The notes under the pieces were generated by a model. It saw nothing but the letters and a program-made list of their open reading frames with translations, was not told where the DNA came from and did not search any database. DNA of 64,000 nucleotides from Streptomyces platensis (GTDB taxonomy: Bacteria > Actinomycetota > Actinomycetes > Streptomycetales > Streptomycetaceae). The translations under genes and the position numbers were made by a program. This document shows, in pieces, positions 17,357 to 26,103 of the stretch (position 1 is the stretch's first letter; each line of letters opens with the position of its first letter). Location: assembly GCF_008704855.1 (NCBI RefSeq), contig NZ_CP023691.1, forward strand, positions 7,812,001 to 7,876,000, read 5' to 3'.

Positions 17357-17668
17357 GTGACGGTGACCCCACTCGCTGCGCTGCGCCGCCACTTCCTGGC
17401 CGGCCTCAGCGCGCGGGAAGCGATCACCGGCCTCAACGACCGGGCGGAGTACATCGCTTTCCAGCGAATGGTTCTCGGCTCTCCTCGCCTGCGACTGCGC
17501 ATGATGGAGCAGAGCGGGCGGATGGAAGACAGTCTCAGTGCGGCATTCGCCGAGATCACCGGGGCCGCGGAAGGGGACACCACGCCGCGGATTGCGGCGA
17601 GCCAGGTGATCGTCGTCCAGCAGACCCTGGCGGTACACAATCTGCGCAATGTGCTCGGGCCTGGCGGT
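17357..17668 (+). pseudogene. TetR-family C-terminal domain remnant
   Basis: The frame opening at GTG 17357 encodes LAALRRHFLAGLSAREAI..., RMVLGSPRLRLRMMEQSGRME and a final VVQQTLAVHNLRNVLG. This resembles the ligand-binding C-terminal half of TetR regulators. No DNA-binding N-terminal half exists upstream, and the frame runs on into unrelated sequence after about 17668. It looks like a truncated relic at the right border of the polyketide cluster. Similarity is judged by eye only. Confidence 0.5.
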
Positions 17669-17710
17669 CTGACCCCGGACCCACCATTCCTGCGTCGTCA
17701 CACAGAGAGG

Positions 17711-17738
17711 GCCCGGCAACGTGCGGCGGTTGCCGGGC
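17711..17738. terminator. Hairpin terminator
   Basis: GCCCGGCAAC and GTTGCCGGGC form a 10-bp stem around an 8-base loop. It lies about 145 bp past the end of the minus-strand glycosyltransferase gene and could end that operon. Confidence 0.55.
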
Positions 17739-17883
17739 CTTGGGCCGACGTAGATGACGCCCCATCAGCGAGGGGGCGAAGCCGTCGTCTGTCCCGGATG
17801 CGGAGTGACGATGCAGCCCCCTGCGTACGGGAGCCGTCGCGGTCCGTGAGTGTGTGGGCCGCGGAACTCGCCGTGGGAGGAGG

Positions 17884-19803
17884 TCATGTGGCTCCAGCGC
17901 AGTCGTAGAGGGTGAAGCTTCCGTCCGAGAGCTGACCGTAGGCGCTCGGGGAGACGGGGGTGCAGCTTTTCTTCACCCAGACCGACGCCGGAGTGGACGG
18001 TCGGCGCGTGGTGAGGAGGGCGTAGCGCAGTTGGTGGGCGGAGACCAGGTCCCTGAGCCGTGGTGCGGTCGGATAGGGGGTCAGGCCGGTGAAGCCGCCC
18101 ATGACCAGGAGGGGTTGGGGGGTGGCGCGCAGCAGGGGCTCGGCGCCGTACGCGGCTTGGGTGGCGAGCAGGTACTTCTCCCCGGAACGGTGCGCGGAGA
18201 GGTAGTCCAGCAGTGCGGTGTCCCGTGCGGACGGTGTGTTCAAGGGGTTCCGGAGGACCTTGGCCCGGTGATGGTGCGTACCGTGGAAGCCGGGGCCGAC
18301 GGGGCCGGCCAGGGGTTCGATCGGTGAGCCGGGGTAGCGCGGGTTCAGGCAGGAGGCGGCCCAGACGGCCGGCGCGAGGAGTACGGCCGCCAGCGACGCC
18401 GCCAGGGCGCTGTGCATGGCCGCTCGTGTGGTGCGGGGCCCGCTGGTCCACAGTCCGACGGTCCCGCACAGGCCGAGCATCAGCACCACCGGCAGCAGCC
18501 AGGGCGCGAATTCGCTGTGCGGGCCGTCGATGACCGCGGCCCACAGTGCCGTGAGCCCGACAGCGACGGGCAGCGCCGCCCGGCGTCGGCCGCCGGCGCG
18601 GTACTCGGACCGGAAGAGCGCGATTCCGCCACCGGTCAGCGCGGCGAGGGCCGGGGCCAGTACGGCCGTGTAGTAGCCGTGGTTGCCGTTGGAGTTGCTG
18701 AAGACCACGAGGTGCATCACCAGCCAGCCGCCCCAGAGCAGGAACCCGGCCCGCGGCCCGTCGGTGCGCGGTCGTCCGGCGCGCCACCACACGCCCAGCG
18801 CCAAGGCCAGCACGGCGAGCGGCAGGAGCCAGGCGATCTGCGGGCCCACGTCATGGTTGACCACCATGCTCCACCCCGTGTTCCCGCTGGTGCGGCTGGC
18901 GGCGGTCCCGGCGACGGCGCCCAGCGCCTGCGGGTCGTGGCCGAAGCGGCTCAGCCCGTTGTAGCCGAAGACCAGGGTGAAGGGGTTGTTGTTGCTGGTT
19001 CCGTCGAGGTAGGGACGGTTCGCGGCGGGGGAGGCCCATACCAGCAGCAGCCAGGAGCAGGAGACGACGAGTGCGGTGAACCCGGCGAGCAGCAGCCGCC
19101 GGGCCCGGTCCCACCAGGGGCCGGGCGCTGCGAACTGGTACACCGCGGCGAAGACCGGCAGGACGAGCCAGGCCTGGAGCATCTTGGCCTGGAAGGCCAG
19201 TCCCACCCATGCCCCGCAGAAGAGCAGCGGCAGCAGTCTCCCGGTACGGACGGCCTTCTGCAGCGACCCCGCCGCCAGGACCAGCAGCAGGACGAGCAGG
19301 GTGTCGGGGATGTTGTGCCGGTTGAGCGCGACGGTGACCGGGGTGAGGGTGAGTGCCAGCGCGGCCAGCAGCCCTGCCAACGGCCCGGCCCAGGCACGCA
19401 CGATCCGGTGCAGCGCCCAGACGGCGAGGAGGCCCTCCAGCACCTGCGGCAGTACTGCCGCCCAGTTGTACGGCCCGAGGATCCGGACGGAAAGGGCCTG
19501 CGGCCACAGCGCTCCGGGGATCTTGTCCAGGCTGATCGAGCCGCTCGGGTCGAGCCCGCCGAAGACGAAGGCGTGCCAGTCCGCTGCCATCGACCGCACG
19601 GCCGCGCTGTAGTACGGGTGCACCCCGGTACGCCCGATGGCCCAGGTGTAGAGCACCGCGGCAACTGCCAGGATCAGCAGCAGGGCGTAGGACTCCCGGC
19701 TGAGGGGGGTGGGTTGCCGGAGCTTGGCGCGGACGGCGCGGCTGATGTCGCGGATGCGGTCGTGGCGGTCGGTGGGGTCCCGGGTGAGGGGGACGGTGGC
19801 CAT
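17884..19803 (-). CDS. GT39/ArnT-like polytopic membrane glycosyltransferase
   Basis: The 639-residue protein has roughly ten or more hydrophobic helices and a first periplasmic loop with YYSAAVRSMAADWHAF and LDKIPGALWPQAL, the pattern of GT-C mannosyl/arabinosyl transferases that use polyprenyl-phosphate sugars. A soluble extracellular C-terminal domain of about 120 residues ends with a conserved-looking LYDCAG. The ATG at 19803 follows CCAGGAGAG. It is the last gene of the PgsB/PgsC operon, suggesting that it decorates the same envelope polymer or its anchor. Acceptor and sugar donor are unknown. Confidence 0.75.
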   Translation of the reverse strand: MATVPLTRDPTDRHDRIRDISRAVRAKLRQPTPLSRESYALLLILAVAAVLYTWAIGRTGVHPYYSAAVRSMAADWHAFVFGGLDPSGSISLDKIPGALWPQALSVRILGPYNWAAVLPQVLEGLLAVWALHRIVRAWAGPLAGLLAALALTLTPVTVALNRHNIPDTLLVLLLVLAAGSLQKAVRTGRLLPLLFCGAWVGLAFQAKMLQAWLVLPVFAAVYQFAAPGPWWDRARRLLLAGFTALVVSCSWLLLVWASPAANRPYLDGTSNNNPFTLVFGYNGLSRFGHDPQALGAVAGTAASRTSGNTGWSMVVNHDVGPQIAWLLPLAVLALALGVWWRAGRPRTDGPRAGFLLWGGWLVMHLVVFSNSNGNHGYYTAVLAPALAALTGGGIALFRSEYRAGGRRRAALPVAVGLTALWAAVIDGPHSEFAPWLLPVVLMLGLCGTVGLWTSGPRTTRAAMHSALAASLAAVLLAPAVWAASCLNPRYPGSPIEPLAGPVGPGFHGTHHHRAKVLRNPLNTPSARDTALLDYLSAHRSGEKYLLATQAAYGAEPLLRATPQPLLVMGGFTGLTPYPTAPRLRDLVSAHQLRYALLTTRRPSTPASVWVKKSCTPVSPSAYGQLSDGSFTLYDCAGAT

Positions 19804-19844
19804 GGCGGGGTCTCTCCTGGGGCGGCGGGCTGGGGACGTCGGCT

Positions 19845-20885
19845 TCACAGGCGGCGGGCCATGCGGAATCCCTGGGCGTAGAAGCCGGAGCCGTCGAGCG
19901 TCGCGCGGCCGGCCCAGTCGCCCATGGTGGGCCCGTTGGCCCGCGAGCGGCTGGAGTAGAAGCGCGGGCGCCCTTCGGTGTCCGGTCCCAGGTAGATGCC
20001 GCAGTGGTCGATGCCGTGCGGTCTGCCGATGTCGATGGCGAAGAAGACGAGGTCGCCGGGGAGCAGCTGACTGAAGTCGGCGGGCGGCCGGCCGGTGTTC
20101 GGGATCAGCAGCACGCCGGGGGCCCGGGTGGCGATGGCGTAGGCCCGGCGGGGCAGGCCGATCCCCGCGTCGTTGGTGGCGTGCATGGGGTAGCCCATCC
20201 GGTAGCCCCAGACCAGGCGCATGAAGCCGGAGCAGTCCACGTCGCCGTAGCGCTCCTTCTCCGGGTGCTTGCGGGTGCCGTCCGGGAAGGTCCAGGGAGT
20301 GCCGAGGTAGTCGTAGAAGTCGGACTGCTCGTCGCGGTAGTGGAACGACGTCTCCGACTGGCCGGGAACACGCGGCCCGAAGTGCGCCTTGCCGGCGTAG
20401 CGCAGACCCGAGGCGGTGTGCAGATCGTGCGCCCCGTCGCCGTATTGGAAGGCCACGGCGAAGGCGTCCGGACTGCGGTCGGCCAGGGCCTTGGGGAACC
20501 ATTCCCGGAACCATCGGGTGTGCTCCTTGCCCTGGCTCCATGCGCTGCCCATCAGCCGTATCCAGGCGTCGCTGCGCACCACCGCACTGGTGGTGCGCGG
20601 CTCGCTCCAGGTACGGGTCGGGCCGGTCAGCAGCGCGGTGCGGGCGCCGTCGGTGAAGGTGGCCAGCACGCGGTCGTCGGCGGCGCGCACCACCGTACGG
20701 CCGGGCGCGGCGCGGCGCTCGAAGCGGTAGCCGCCGGCCGGTACCGGGACGTCACTGCCCGGTACGCCGCTGCGGAAGTGGTGCCAGGCGTATCCGGTGA
20801 CCGCTCCGGCGGAGGCCAGACCGGCGGCACAGACCAGGACCTGGCGGCGACTGGGCCTGCCGGACGGGGTGGGGCGGGTGCCCAT
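19845..20885 (-). CDS. Exported NlpC/P60-like cysteine hydrolase
   Basis: The 346-residue protein has a twin-arginine-like start (RPSRRQVLVCAAGLASAGAV), suggesting Tat export. The C-terminal half holds DVDCSGFMRLVWGY (candidate catalytic Cys) and HGIDHCGIYLG (candidate His), an NlpC/P60 arrangement. NlpC/P60 enzymes cleave gamma-D-glutamyl bonds, so in a poly-gamma-glutamate locus it could release, trim or transfer polymer chains. The ATG at 20885 is preceded by CGAGGAGGTCAC. It lies between pgsC and the glycosyltransferase. The function is inferred from motif and context. Confidence 0.65.
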   Translation of the reverse strand: MGTRPTPSGRPSRRQVLVCAAGLASAGAVTGYAWHHFRSGVPGSDVPVPAGGYRFERRAAPGRTVVRAADDRVLATFTDGARTALLTGPTRTWSEPRTTSAVVRSDAWIRLMGSAWSQGKEHTRWFREWFPKALADRSPDAFAVAFQYGDGAHDLHTASGLRYAGKAHFGPRVPGQSETSFHYRDEQSDFYDYLGTPWTFPDGTRKHPEKERYGDVDCSGFMRLVWGYRMGYPMHATNDAGIGLPRRAYAIATRAPGVLLIPNTGRPPADFSQLLPGDLVFFAIDIGRPHGIDHCGIYLGPDTEGRPRFYSSRSRANGPTMGDWAGRATLDGSGFYAQGFRMARRL

Positions 20886-20947
20886 GTGACCTCCTCGACG
20901 TGTGGACGGGTACGGCGGATGCGTGCGGCTAGGGGGTGTCCCCTGGA

Positions 20948-21430
20948 TCAGCCGACGGGCAGGGCCCCCAGCAGCAGCCCGGCGACCAGCACCACGTACG
21001 TGCCGAGGGTCACCGCCGTGGTGGAGACCACGGTGGCCGCCAATGGCTGGCGGACCAGCTGATAGGCGATCAGGCCGGGCACGATGAAGCCCAGGGTCTG
21101 CGCGGTGTACAGGAGCGGGAACTCGTGCTGGAGGGCGAGCATCACCGTGGTCTGGAGCAGTACGGCGGACAGCACCACGGCGGCGAACAGCCGCTTTCCG
21201 TAAAGGATCACATGACGCTGGAGGAGCTTGGTCGCGGCGAGGGTGAGGGCCGTGACGCCGATCATCATCGCGGCCCGGACCACATCGGTGACGAGGGTCA
21301 GCGCCAGCCAGCCGGGGGTGATCATGCCGCCGGGGGAGAGGTTGGTGGTCAGATAGCAGATCAGCGAGAAGAGCAGTCCGAGGGCGATCCCCAGTGCGGC
21401 GGTCTGCGGAGTGACGATGACGGGGATCAC
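20948..21430 (-). CDS. pgsC: PgsC/CapC-like poly-gamma-glutamate synthase membrane subunit
   Basis: The 160-residue protein has about five hydrophobic helices. It begins VIPVIVTPQTAALGIALGLL and carries the CapC-like YLTTNLSPGGMITPGWLAL near residue 30. PgsC forms the membrane channel/partner of the PgsB ligase in polyglutamate synthesis. The GTG at 21430 overlaps the pgsB stop by 4 bp (GTGA), as expected for subunits of one complex. Confidence 0.82.
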   Translation of the reverse strand: MIPVIVTPQTAALGIALGLLFSLICYLTTNLSPGGMITPGWLALTLVTDVVRAAMMIGVTALTLAATKLLQRHVILYGKRLFAAVVLSAVLLQTTVMLALQHEFPLLYTAQTLGFIVPGLIAYQLVRQPLAATVVSTTAVTLGTYVVLVAGLLLGALPVG

Positions 21431-22773
21431 AGCGGGTTCCTTGCGGTTTCGTACCGGGCGTCGGCAGGGGCATCGGCATGGGCGGGGGAGGGGCCTTGGG
21501 TGTGTGCGCCGGACGTCGGGCCGTTCATCGACCCCACCCAGCTGTACGGCTCCGCCTCGGGCGGGTGCGCGACCGGAAGCGGCTCGTCGGCGTGGTCCGG
21601 GGGCAGCTTGCCGAGGTGGTCCAGGAGGAGTTCGCCCTGGCCGTGGATATTGCCGACGGCCACCAGCGAGGAATCCGGGGGCAGTTCGGCGAGGAGGGCT
21701 TGGGTCAGCTCCTGCGCGTCGCGCCGGTCGCCGCCCAGGTCCACCACCCGTCCCGGCGAGCCCGGCGGGATGCCGTCGCGGGCGCTCTTGGTGGGATGCC
21801 CGATGAGGAAGACCGTCTCGGGGGCCAGGTCGGGGACGATCGCTCCCATCTGCCCATTGCGTTCCACCCGGTCCGGGCGGCAGTTGATGACGAGGTTCAG
21901 CGGGCGCCGGATCGCCCCGAGTTCCTCCAGCTGACGGACGTTCATCAACGTCGACTCGGGGTCGTTGGCGGCGAAGACATTGGCGAAGCGCAGCCGCTTG
22001 CCGTCCGGTGTGCGGTAGCGCTCGACGGAGAGCACGCCGGGGTCCGGCGGCGCGTCCCACATACCGCGCAGGGCGGTGGCCCGGTCCACACCGAGCAGTT
22101 CGGCCACGGCCAGCGCGATGGCGACGTTCTCCTTGAACGTGAACCAACTGAACTCGCGCAGCTCCTCGTCGGTGACCGACTCCGGATCGACGGCGATCAG
22201 CCGGCACCGCCGCTTGTCCGCCTCCTCTTCGAGGATGTGCAGCCGCTCCTGCTCGGCGGTGACGCAGACCCCGTCGAACGGCATCGACCGGGACAGCGAG
22301 CGGGCGACATCGTCCAGCGTCGGCCCCATTTCGGCGAGGTGGTCCTCGCGCACGTTGCACAGCACGCCGATGGTGGAGCGGATCAGTTTCTCCTGGTTGA
22401 CCTCCTGCAGCGCGGGCATCACCGCCATGCACTCGATCACCAGGGCGTGCGGCCGGTACGCCGCCGCGCGCCGGACGATGCCGATCTGCTCGACGACGTT
22501 CGCGATGCCGAACTTCCGGTACACCGGCTCCTCGGTGGCGTCCGGGTGGATGAACCGGGCAGCGGTGCCGGTGGTCTTGGCCACGGTGACCAGACCGCCG
22601 CCGCGCAGCGCCCCCGCGCACAGCCGAGTGATCGAACTCTTGCCGCGAATGCCGTTGACCAGCACCCGGGTGGGGATCTGCGCCAGCGCGGCGTAGTGGC
22701 GCCGCTGCTCCAGCACGCCGGCGACCAGCAGCACGGCACAGCTCAGCAGCAGGACAACATAGAGGAAAAGCAC
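21427..22773 (-). CDS. pgsB: PgsB/CapB-like poly-gamma-glutamate ligase
   Basis: The 448-residue Mur-ligase-like enzyme has an N-terminal membrane helix (LFLYVVLLLSCAVLLVAGV) followed by the ATP loop NGIRGKSSITRL. Conserved segments include VIECMAVMPALQ and GVLCNVREDHLAEMGPT, typical of CapB. It adds glutamate to a growing gamma-linked chain using ATP. The GTG at 22773 is preceded by GAAGGA. A Pro/Ala-rich tail of about 55 residues after GNIHGQGELLLDHL is longer than in Bacillus PgsB. It is translationally coupled to pgsC. Confidence 0.87.
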   Translation of the reverse strand: MLFLYVVLLLSCAVLLVAGVLEQRRHYAALAQIPTRVLVNGIRGKSSITRLCAGALRGGGLVTVAKTTGTAARFIHPDATEEPVYRKFGIANVVEQIGIVRRAAAYRPHALVIECMAVMPALQEVNQEKLIRSTIGVLCNVREDHLAEMGPTLDDVARSLSRSMPFDGVCVTAEQERLHILEEEADKRRCRLIAVDPESVTDEELREFSWFTFKENVAIALAVAELLGVDRATALRGMWDAPPDPGVLSVERYRTPDGKRLRFANVFAANDPESTLMNVRQLEELGAIRRPLNLVINCRPDRVERNGQMGAIVPDLAPETVFLIGHPTKSARDGIPPGSPGRVVDLGGDRRDAQELTQALLAELPPDSSLVAVGNIHGQGELLLDHLGKLPPDHADEPLPVAHPPEAEPYSWVGSMNGPTSGAHTQGPSPAHADAPADARYETARNPL

Positions 22774-22789
22774 GTCGGTCGATCCTTCA

Positions 22790-25114
22790 CTACGGTGCGC
22801 TGTCGCACTGGAACGAGGGGGCAGGGACAGCGGCCAGATCGGCTCCCGCGCCACGGTCCCGCTCCACCAGCGCCTGCCGGAGCAGTTCCAGACTGCGGGT
22901 GACCGAACCGCACTCGTCGTGGTGGACCGGGAACAGCACGGTGCGGCGGTCACCGGCGGCGAGCCGTTCCGCGCATCCGGTGAGCGTGCGCAGCGGTCTG
23001 ACCACCACGATGTGCAGCCAGCCCAGGCAGGCGCCGCCCGCGGTCAGGGCGAGCAGCCCGGCCAGCATGGTGCGTGCCTGGACCTGATATGCCGCCAGTT
23101 TGAGCGCCGCGGCCGGCTCGGCGGAAACCACCCGCCAGCCGAGTCCGGCGGCAGGCCCCTTCTGTGCCAGTGGCGCGGCGGCCGCGACCGACAGGCCCTC
23201 GCCCGGGGAGGTCCCCGCGTGCAGTACGGCCGATGCCGACTTGCCCGCGCCGCCGGGGGCCGCGTCGGTCTTCGCCACCAGACGGGTGAGGCGCCGGCTG
23301 GGAAGGGACTGGAAGGCTTCAAAGCCGGCGCTCGCCGCAAGCACTCTGTGGCGCTCGTCGGTCAGCCACACGCTGCCGAGCCCGGGCCGGGAAACCAGGT
23401 CGTCCAGCACGTCCACGCCGATCTCCGCGACGACGACAGCCGGGGCGGTGTCCTCGGCCTTCCTGGCGCCCTTGGCCTTCCCGGGCGCCGGGATCCGGGC
23501 GTAGGCGGCGATCGCCGGGATCTTGCCCGACGTGTTGACCTGGGTGATTCCCCCGCCGATTGGCGGGACGAGGGGGCGCACCGGCTGCTTGCCCACCTGC
23601 TGCACGAGGGCACCGGTGCGGTCCAGCACATACAGCGACCGGAACATGGGGTGGTCGGCGCGTTCGCGCCGCAGCACCTCCGCCGCCCGCTCGCGTGACG
23701 CACCGGAGAGGGCCGACGCCGCCGCCGCGAGGTCGGTGCGGCTCCCGCCGAGGGAACGCTGCACCCGGTCGGCGGCGGCCTCGGTGCGGGCCTGCTGATC
23801 GGCGACGGCGGCTGCCGGTACGGCCTTGGCCGCCGGTACCCGGTTGAGCAGGAACAGCAGCGGCACCCCCCACGCGGCGATCACGAGAGCGCAGACGAGC
23901 ACCAGCGCCCGGACACCGGGACGGCGCCGCACCTCCTGCGCCGGCTCCGGCCCCGTCTCGCCGAGCAGTTGGCGGCGTATCGACTCCAGCGCCCGGCCGG
24001 CCCTGCCGGGCTCGCCGAACCCGAGAACCGGCACCGGCCGCGCCAACTCCGCACGCCTCTCCGGCACTTCGCCGACCCCCCTGGCCAGCCGGGCGGCGGA
24101 CAGATGCAGCCGCAGCAGCGGACGCTGCATCGTGCCCCACAGCGCCAGGGTGACCAGCACGGCGATCACCACCAGCGCACCCGCGGCCACCAGGGCGAAC
24201 CACATGTGGTCGGCTCCCGCCTTCGCCGGAGGCACCTCCCGGGCCGTCAGGACGGTCAGTCCCAGGCCGGAGGCGTCGTCCTTGCCGTCCTCCGAGACGA
24301 CCGAGGCCCACCCCGTGACCCTGCGCAGCCCGTGGCGACCGTCACCGAGCACGCTGCCCGAGACGTCGCCGGTGTGCACGCTGGTGTTCGCGGCGTTCGC
24401 CGCAGCGGCAGGCAGCGCGCGGTGGCCGGTAGCGGCCGCCAGGGCCGCGCCGGTGGTGGGGGCGGAAGCACACACCTTGCCGTTCCGGTCCACCAGTTGC
24501 CCGGTGCGCCCCGCTCCGTACACCGCTGGAGCGGCGACCTTTTCGGAGACGACAAACAGGAGTCCGCGTTCCTCCGCGTCCTGATCCCCTCTCAGGTCCC
24601 CCGCCTGATCCTGGTTCTCGTCCTGCTTGCGGTCCGCAACGGGGACGCTCACCCGGGCGAAGAGCAACATCCGCGGTGCGCCAGTGCCGGAAGCGACCAC
24701 CCGGGGCGCGATGTTGCCGGTATCGGGCCGCGCCAGATCCTTCGCATCCACCCCGGTCAGCGGCACCTTCTCCCCACTGGCCGCCAGCGGTTTGCCGGTG
24801 CGCGGGTCGAGCAGCACACCGCCCGCCGCAGGGTGCCCGGTCGGGAGAAGGGACCGCAGAACTGTCGCCGGTTTGCTGCTGCCGGCGGGTGTGGCCGACG
24901 CAGCGGAGCGGCGCACGGACCTGGCACTTGCGTTGATGGAGGTCCCGACCGAGTCGGCGGCATCCTGGGCGATCTGGCGTTCCGCGTCGCTCAGGGCCTG
25001 GGGCACATCCTGTTCGTGAACGGTACCGAGACCGAGAGCGGTCAACGCGGAAACTGCCAGCAGGCCGCAGAGCAGTGCGGCGATCGGTGGGCGGACGCCT
25101 CCGAGCATGGGCAT
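22790..25114 (-). CDS. Four-TM double-sensor HAMP-like membrane protein in the PGA operon
   Basis: The 774-residue protein has two copies of a helix / extracellular domain / helix / cytoplasmic segment layout. Helices are near residues 8-28, 305-325, 405-425 and 690-710. The extracellular parts resemble Cache/PAS-like sensor domains (for example RSLYVLDRTGALVQQVGK and GLGSVWLTDERHRVLAASAG). HAMP-like stretches follow helices 2 and 4 (RPLLRLHLSAARLARGVGEV; RPLRTLTGCAERLAAGD). No kinase, cyclase or methyl-accepting domain is seen. It is the first gene of the operon, 16 bp before pgsB. It may sense envelope status or replace PgsA as an assembly factor; both are guesses. Confidence 0.65.
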   Translation of the reverse strand: MPMLGGVRPPIAALLCGLLAVSALTALGLGTVHEQDVPQALSDAERQIAQDAADSVGTSINASARSVRRSAASATPAGSSKPATVLRSLLPTGHPAAGGVLLDPRTGKPLAASGEKVPLTGVDAKDLARPDTGNIAPRVVASGTGAPRMLLFARVSVPVADRKQDENQDQAGDLRGDQDAEERGLLFVVSEKVAAPAVYGAGRTGQLVDRNGKVCASAPTTGAALAAATGHRALPAAAANAANTSVHTGDVSGSVLGDGRHGLRRVTGWASVVSEDGKDDASGLGLTVLTAREVPPAKAGADHMWFALVAAGALVVIAVLVTLALWGTMQRPLLRLHLSAARLARGVGEVPERRAELARPVPVLGFGEPGRAGRALESIRRQLLGETGPEPAQEVRRRPGVRALVLVCALVIAAWGVPLLFLLNRVPAAKAVPAAAVADQQARTEAAADRVQRSLGGSRTDLAAAASALSGASRERAAEVLRRERADHPMFRSLYVLDRTGALVQQVGKQPVRPLVPPIGGGITQVNTSGKIPAIAAYARIPAPGKAKGARKAEDTAPAVVVAEIGVDVLDDLVSRPGLGSVWLTDERHRVLAASAGFEAFQSLPSRRLTRLVAKTDAAPGGAGKSASAVLHAGTSPGEGLSVAAAAPLAQKGPAAGLGWRVVSAEPAAALKLAAYQVQARTMLAGLLALTAGGACLGWLHIVVVRPLRTLTGCAERLAAGDRRTVLFPVHHDECGSVTRSLELLRQALVERDRGAGADLAAVPAPSFQCDSAP

Positions 25115-25214
25115 GTCGGCGCGGCGTCGGGCGCGGTGCGGACGGGGTGCGCGGGCAACGGCGTGCAGGACAGGGTCCTCTCGGCATGTGGGGAATGGCC
25201 GTGCGGCAACTCAA

Positions 25215-25230
25215 CCAGTATGAATACTGG
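25215..25230. promoter_or_regulatory. Palindrome upstream of the PGA operon
   Basis: CCAGTAT-GA-ATACTGG has perfect 7-bp arms. On the minus strand it follows TTGTGA with a 17-bp gap to TATTCA, so it overlaps a candidate promoter for the operon starting at 25114. It is a good operator candidate for an unknown regulator. Confidence 0.45.
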
Positions 25231-26103
25231 GAACACAGGATAATCACAAGGGTGTTCGTTCTGTGCCCTCTATGCCGTCCCGTACGGAACTTGGCTCAAC
25301 TCGCCCTGAGAAGCAGCCGCTTACGCGGTCTCGACCTCGTCCCGGCGTATGGAATTTCCCACGCAACAGCCGACAGGGTCGTTTGCTCCTTCGTTCCCCG
25401 TCTGCATTCGATCCCTCACGCACAGTCGCGGTTGCGCCGAAGGCGGCCACCGAAACTGCCCCTTCCCGGGAAAATGCGCAATTCCACAGGGGGTGGTCGC
25501 CCCGGTCGGCAGTTACGAACTGACGCGTAATAAAAGCGCTCAGTGAAAACGGTGAGCAAAGTCGAAGCAAACCTTGATCCGATGGCCACCATCATCCGAT
25601 GGCGTGAACCAGCCACCTTTCACAGCGGCCTGCTGGCCGGGGCTGACGCTCCTTCAGTCAACGTACTGAGGCAACGAAACGGTCGTGCACGTCCGGCCTC
25701 CCCCGGCTTGGACCTTGCTGCTGCAACTGGTTGCCCAGGGATACCGAGTGGCCCGGCACTGACAACTGCCACCGGCCGCACCAGGGGATTTCCCCTTAGC
25801 GCAGCCCGCACGGACACTCCACGTTGCTCAACTCGGTGGCATGCACCACCAGCGCGGACAGACAGTGCCCAGCGCATTGGGGTCCAGCGCAAAAGGCCGG
25901 TCACAGGGGCCCGGCGACGGACGGTGTACGAAGCCGACACCGCGCAATTCCGGACGCGTCATGAGCACTCACCTCACCCACCGCCGTGGATAACTCCCCG
26001 CACTTTCAAGTGGGTTGGCTGGGCCATGGCAAAACTGCATATACGATGACCGCCAGCCGATCGCTGATCACGTGGCGATCACCACCATGGAGGGGGGCTG
26101 CCC
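25231..26103. other. Long non-coding spacer
   Basis: No gene was recognised in this stretch before the secreted hydrolase. Composition is somewhat less GC-rich than its surroundings (for example CGTAATAAAAGCGC around 25530), and short open frames lack codon bias or family features. The last 60 bases probably hold the hydrolase promoter; its start has GGAGGGG. Confidence 0.45.

Noticed and set aside
21431..22621. Open frame extending upstream of pgsC
   Set aside because: It is an Arg/Gly-rich shadow of pgsB; PgsC similarity starts at the GTG at 21430.
25244..26049. Several 65-170-codon open frames in the long spacer
   Set aside because: They lack third-position GC bias, ribosome sites and any recognisable motif.
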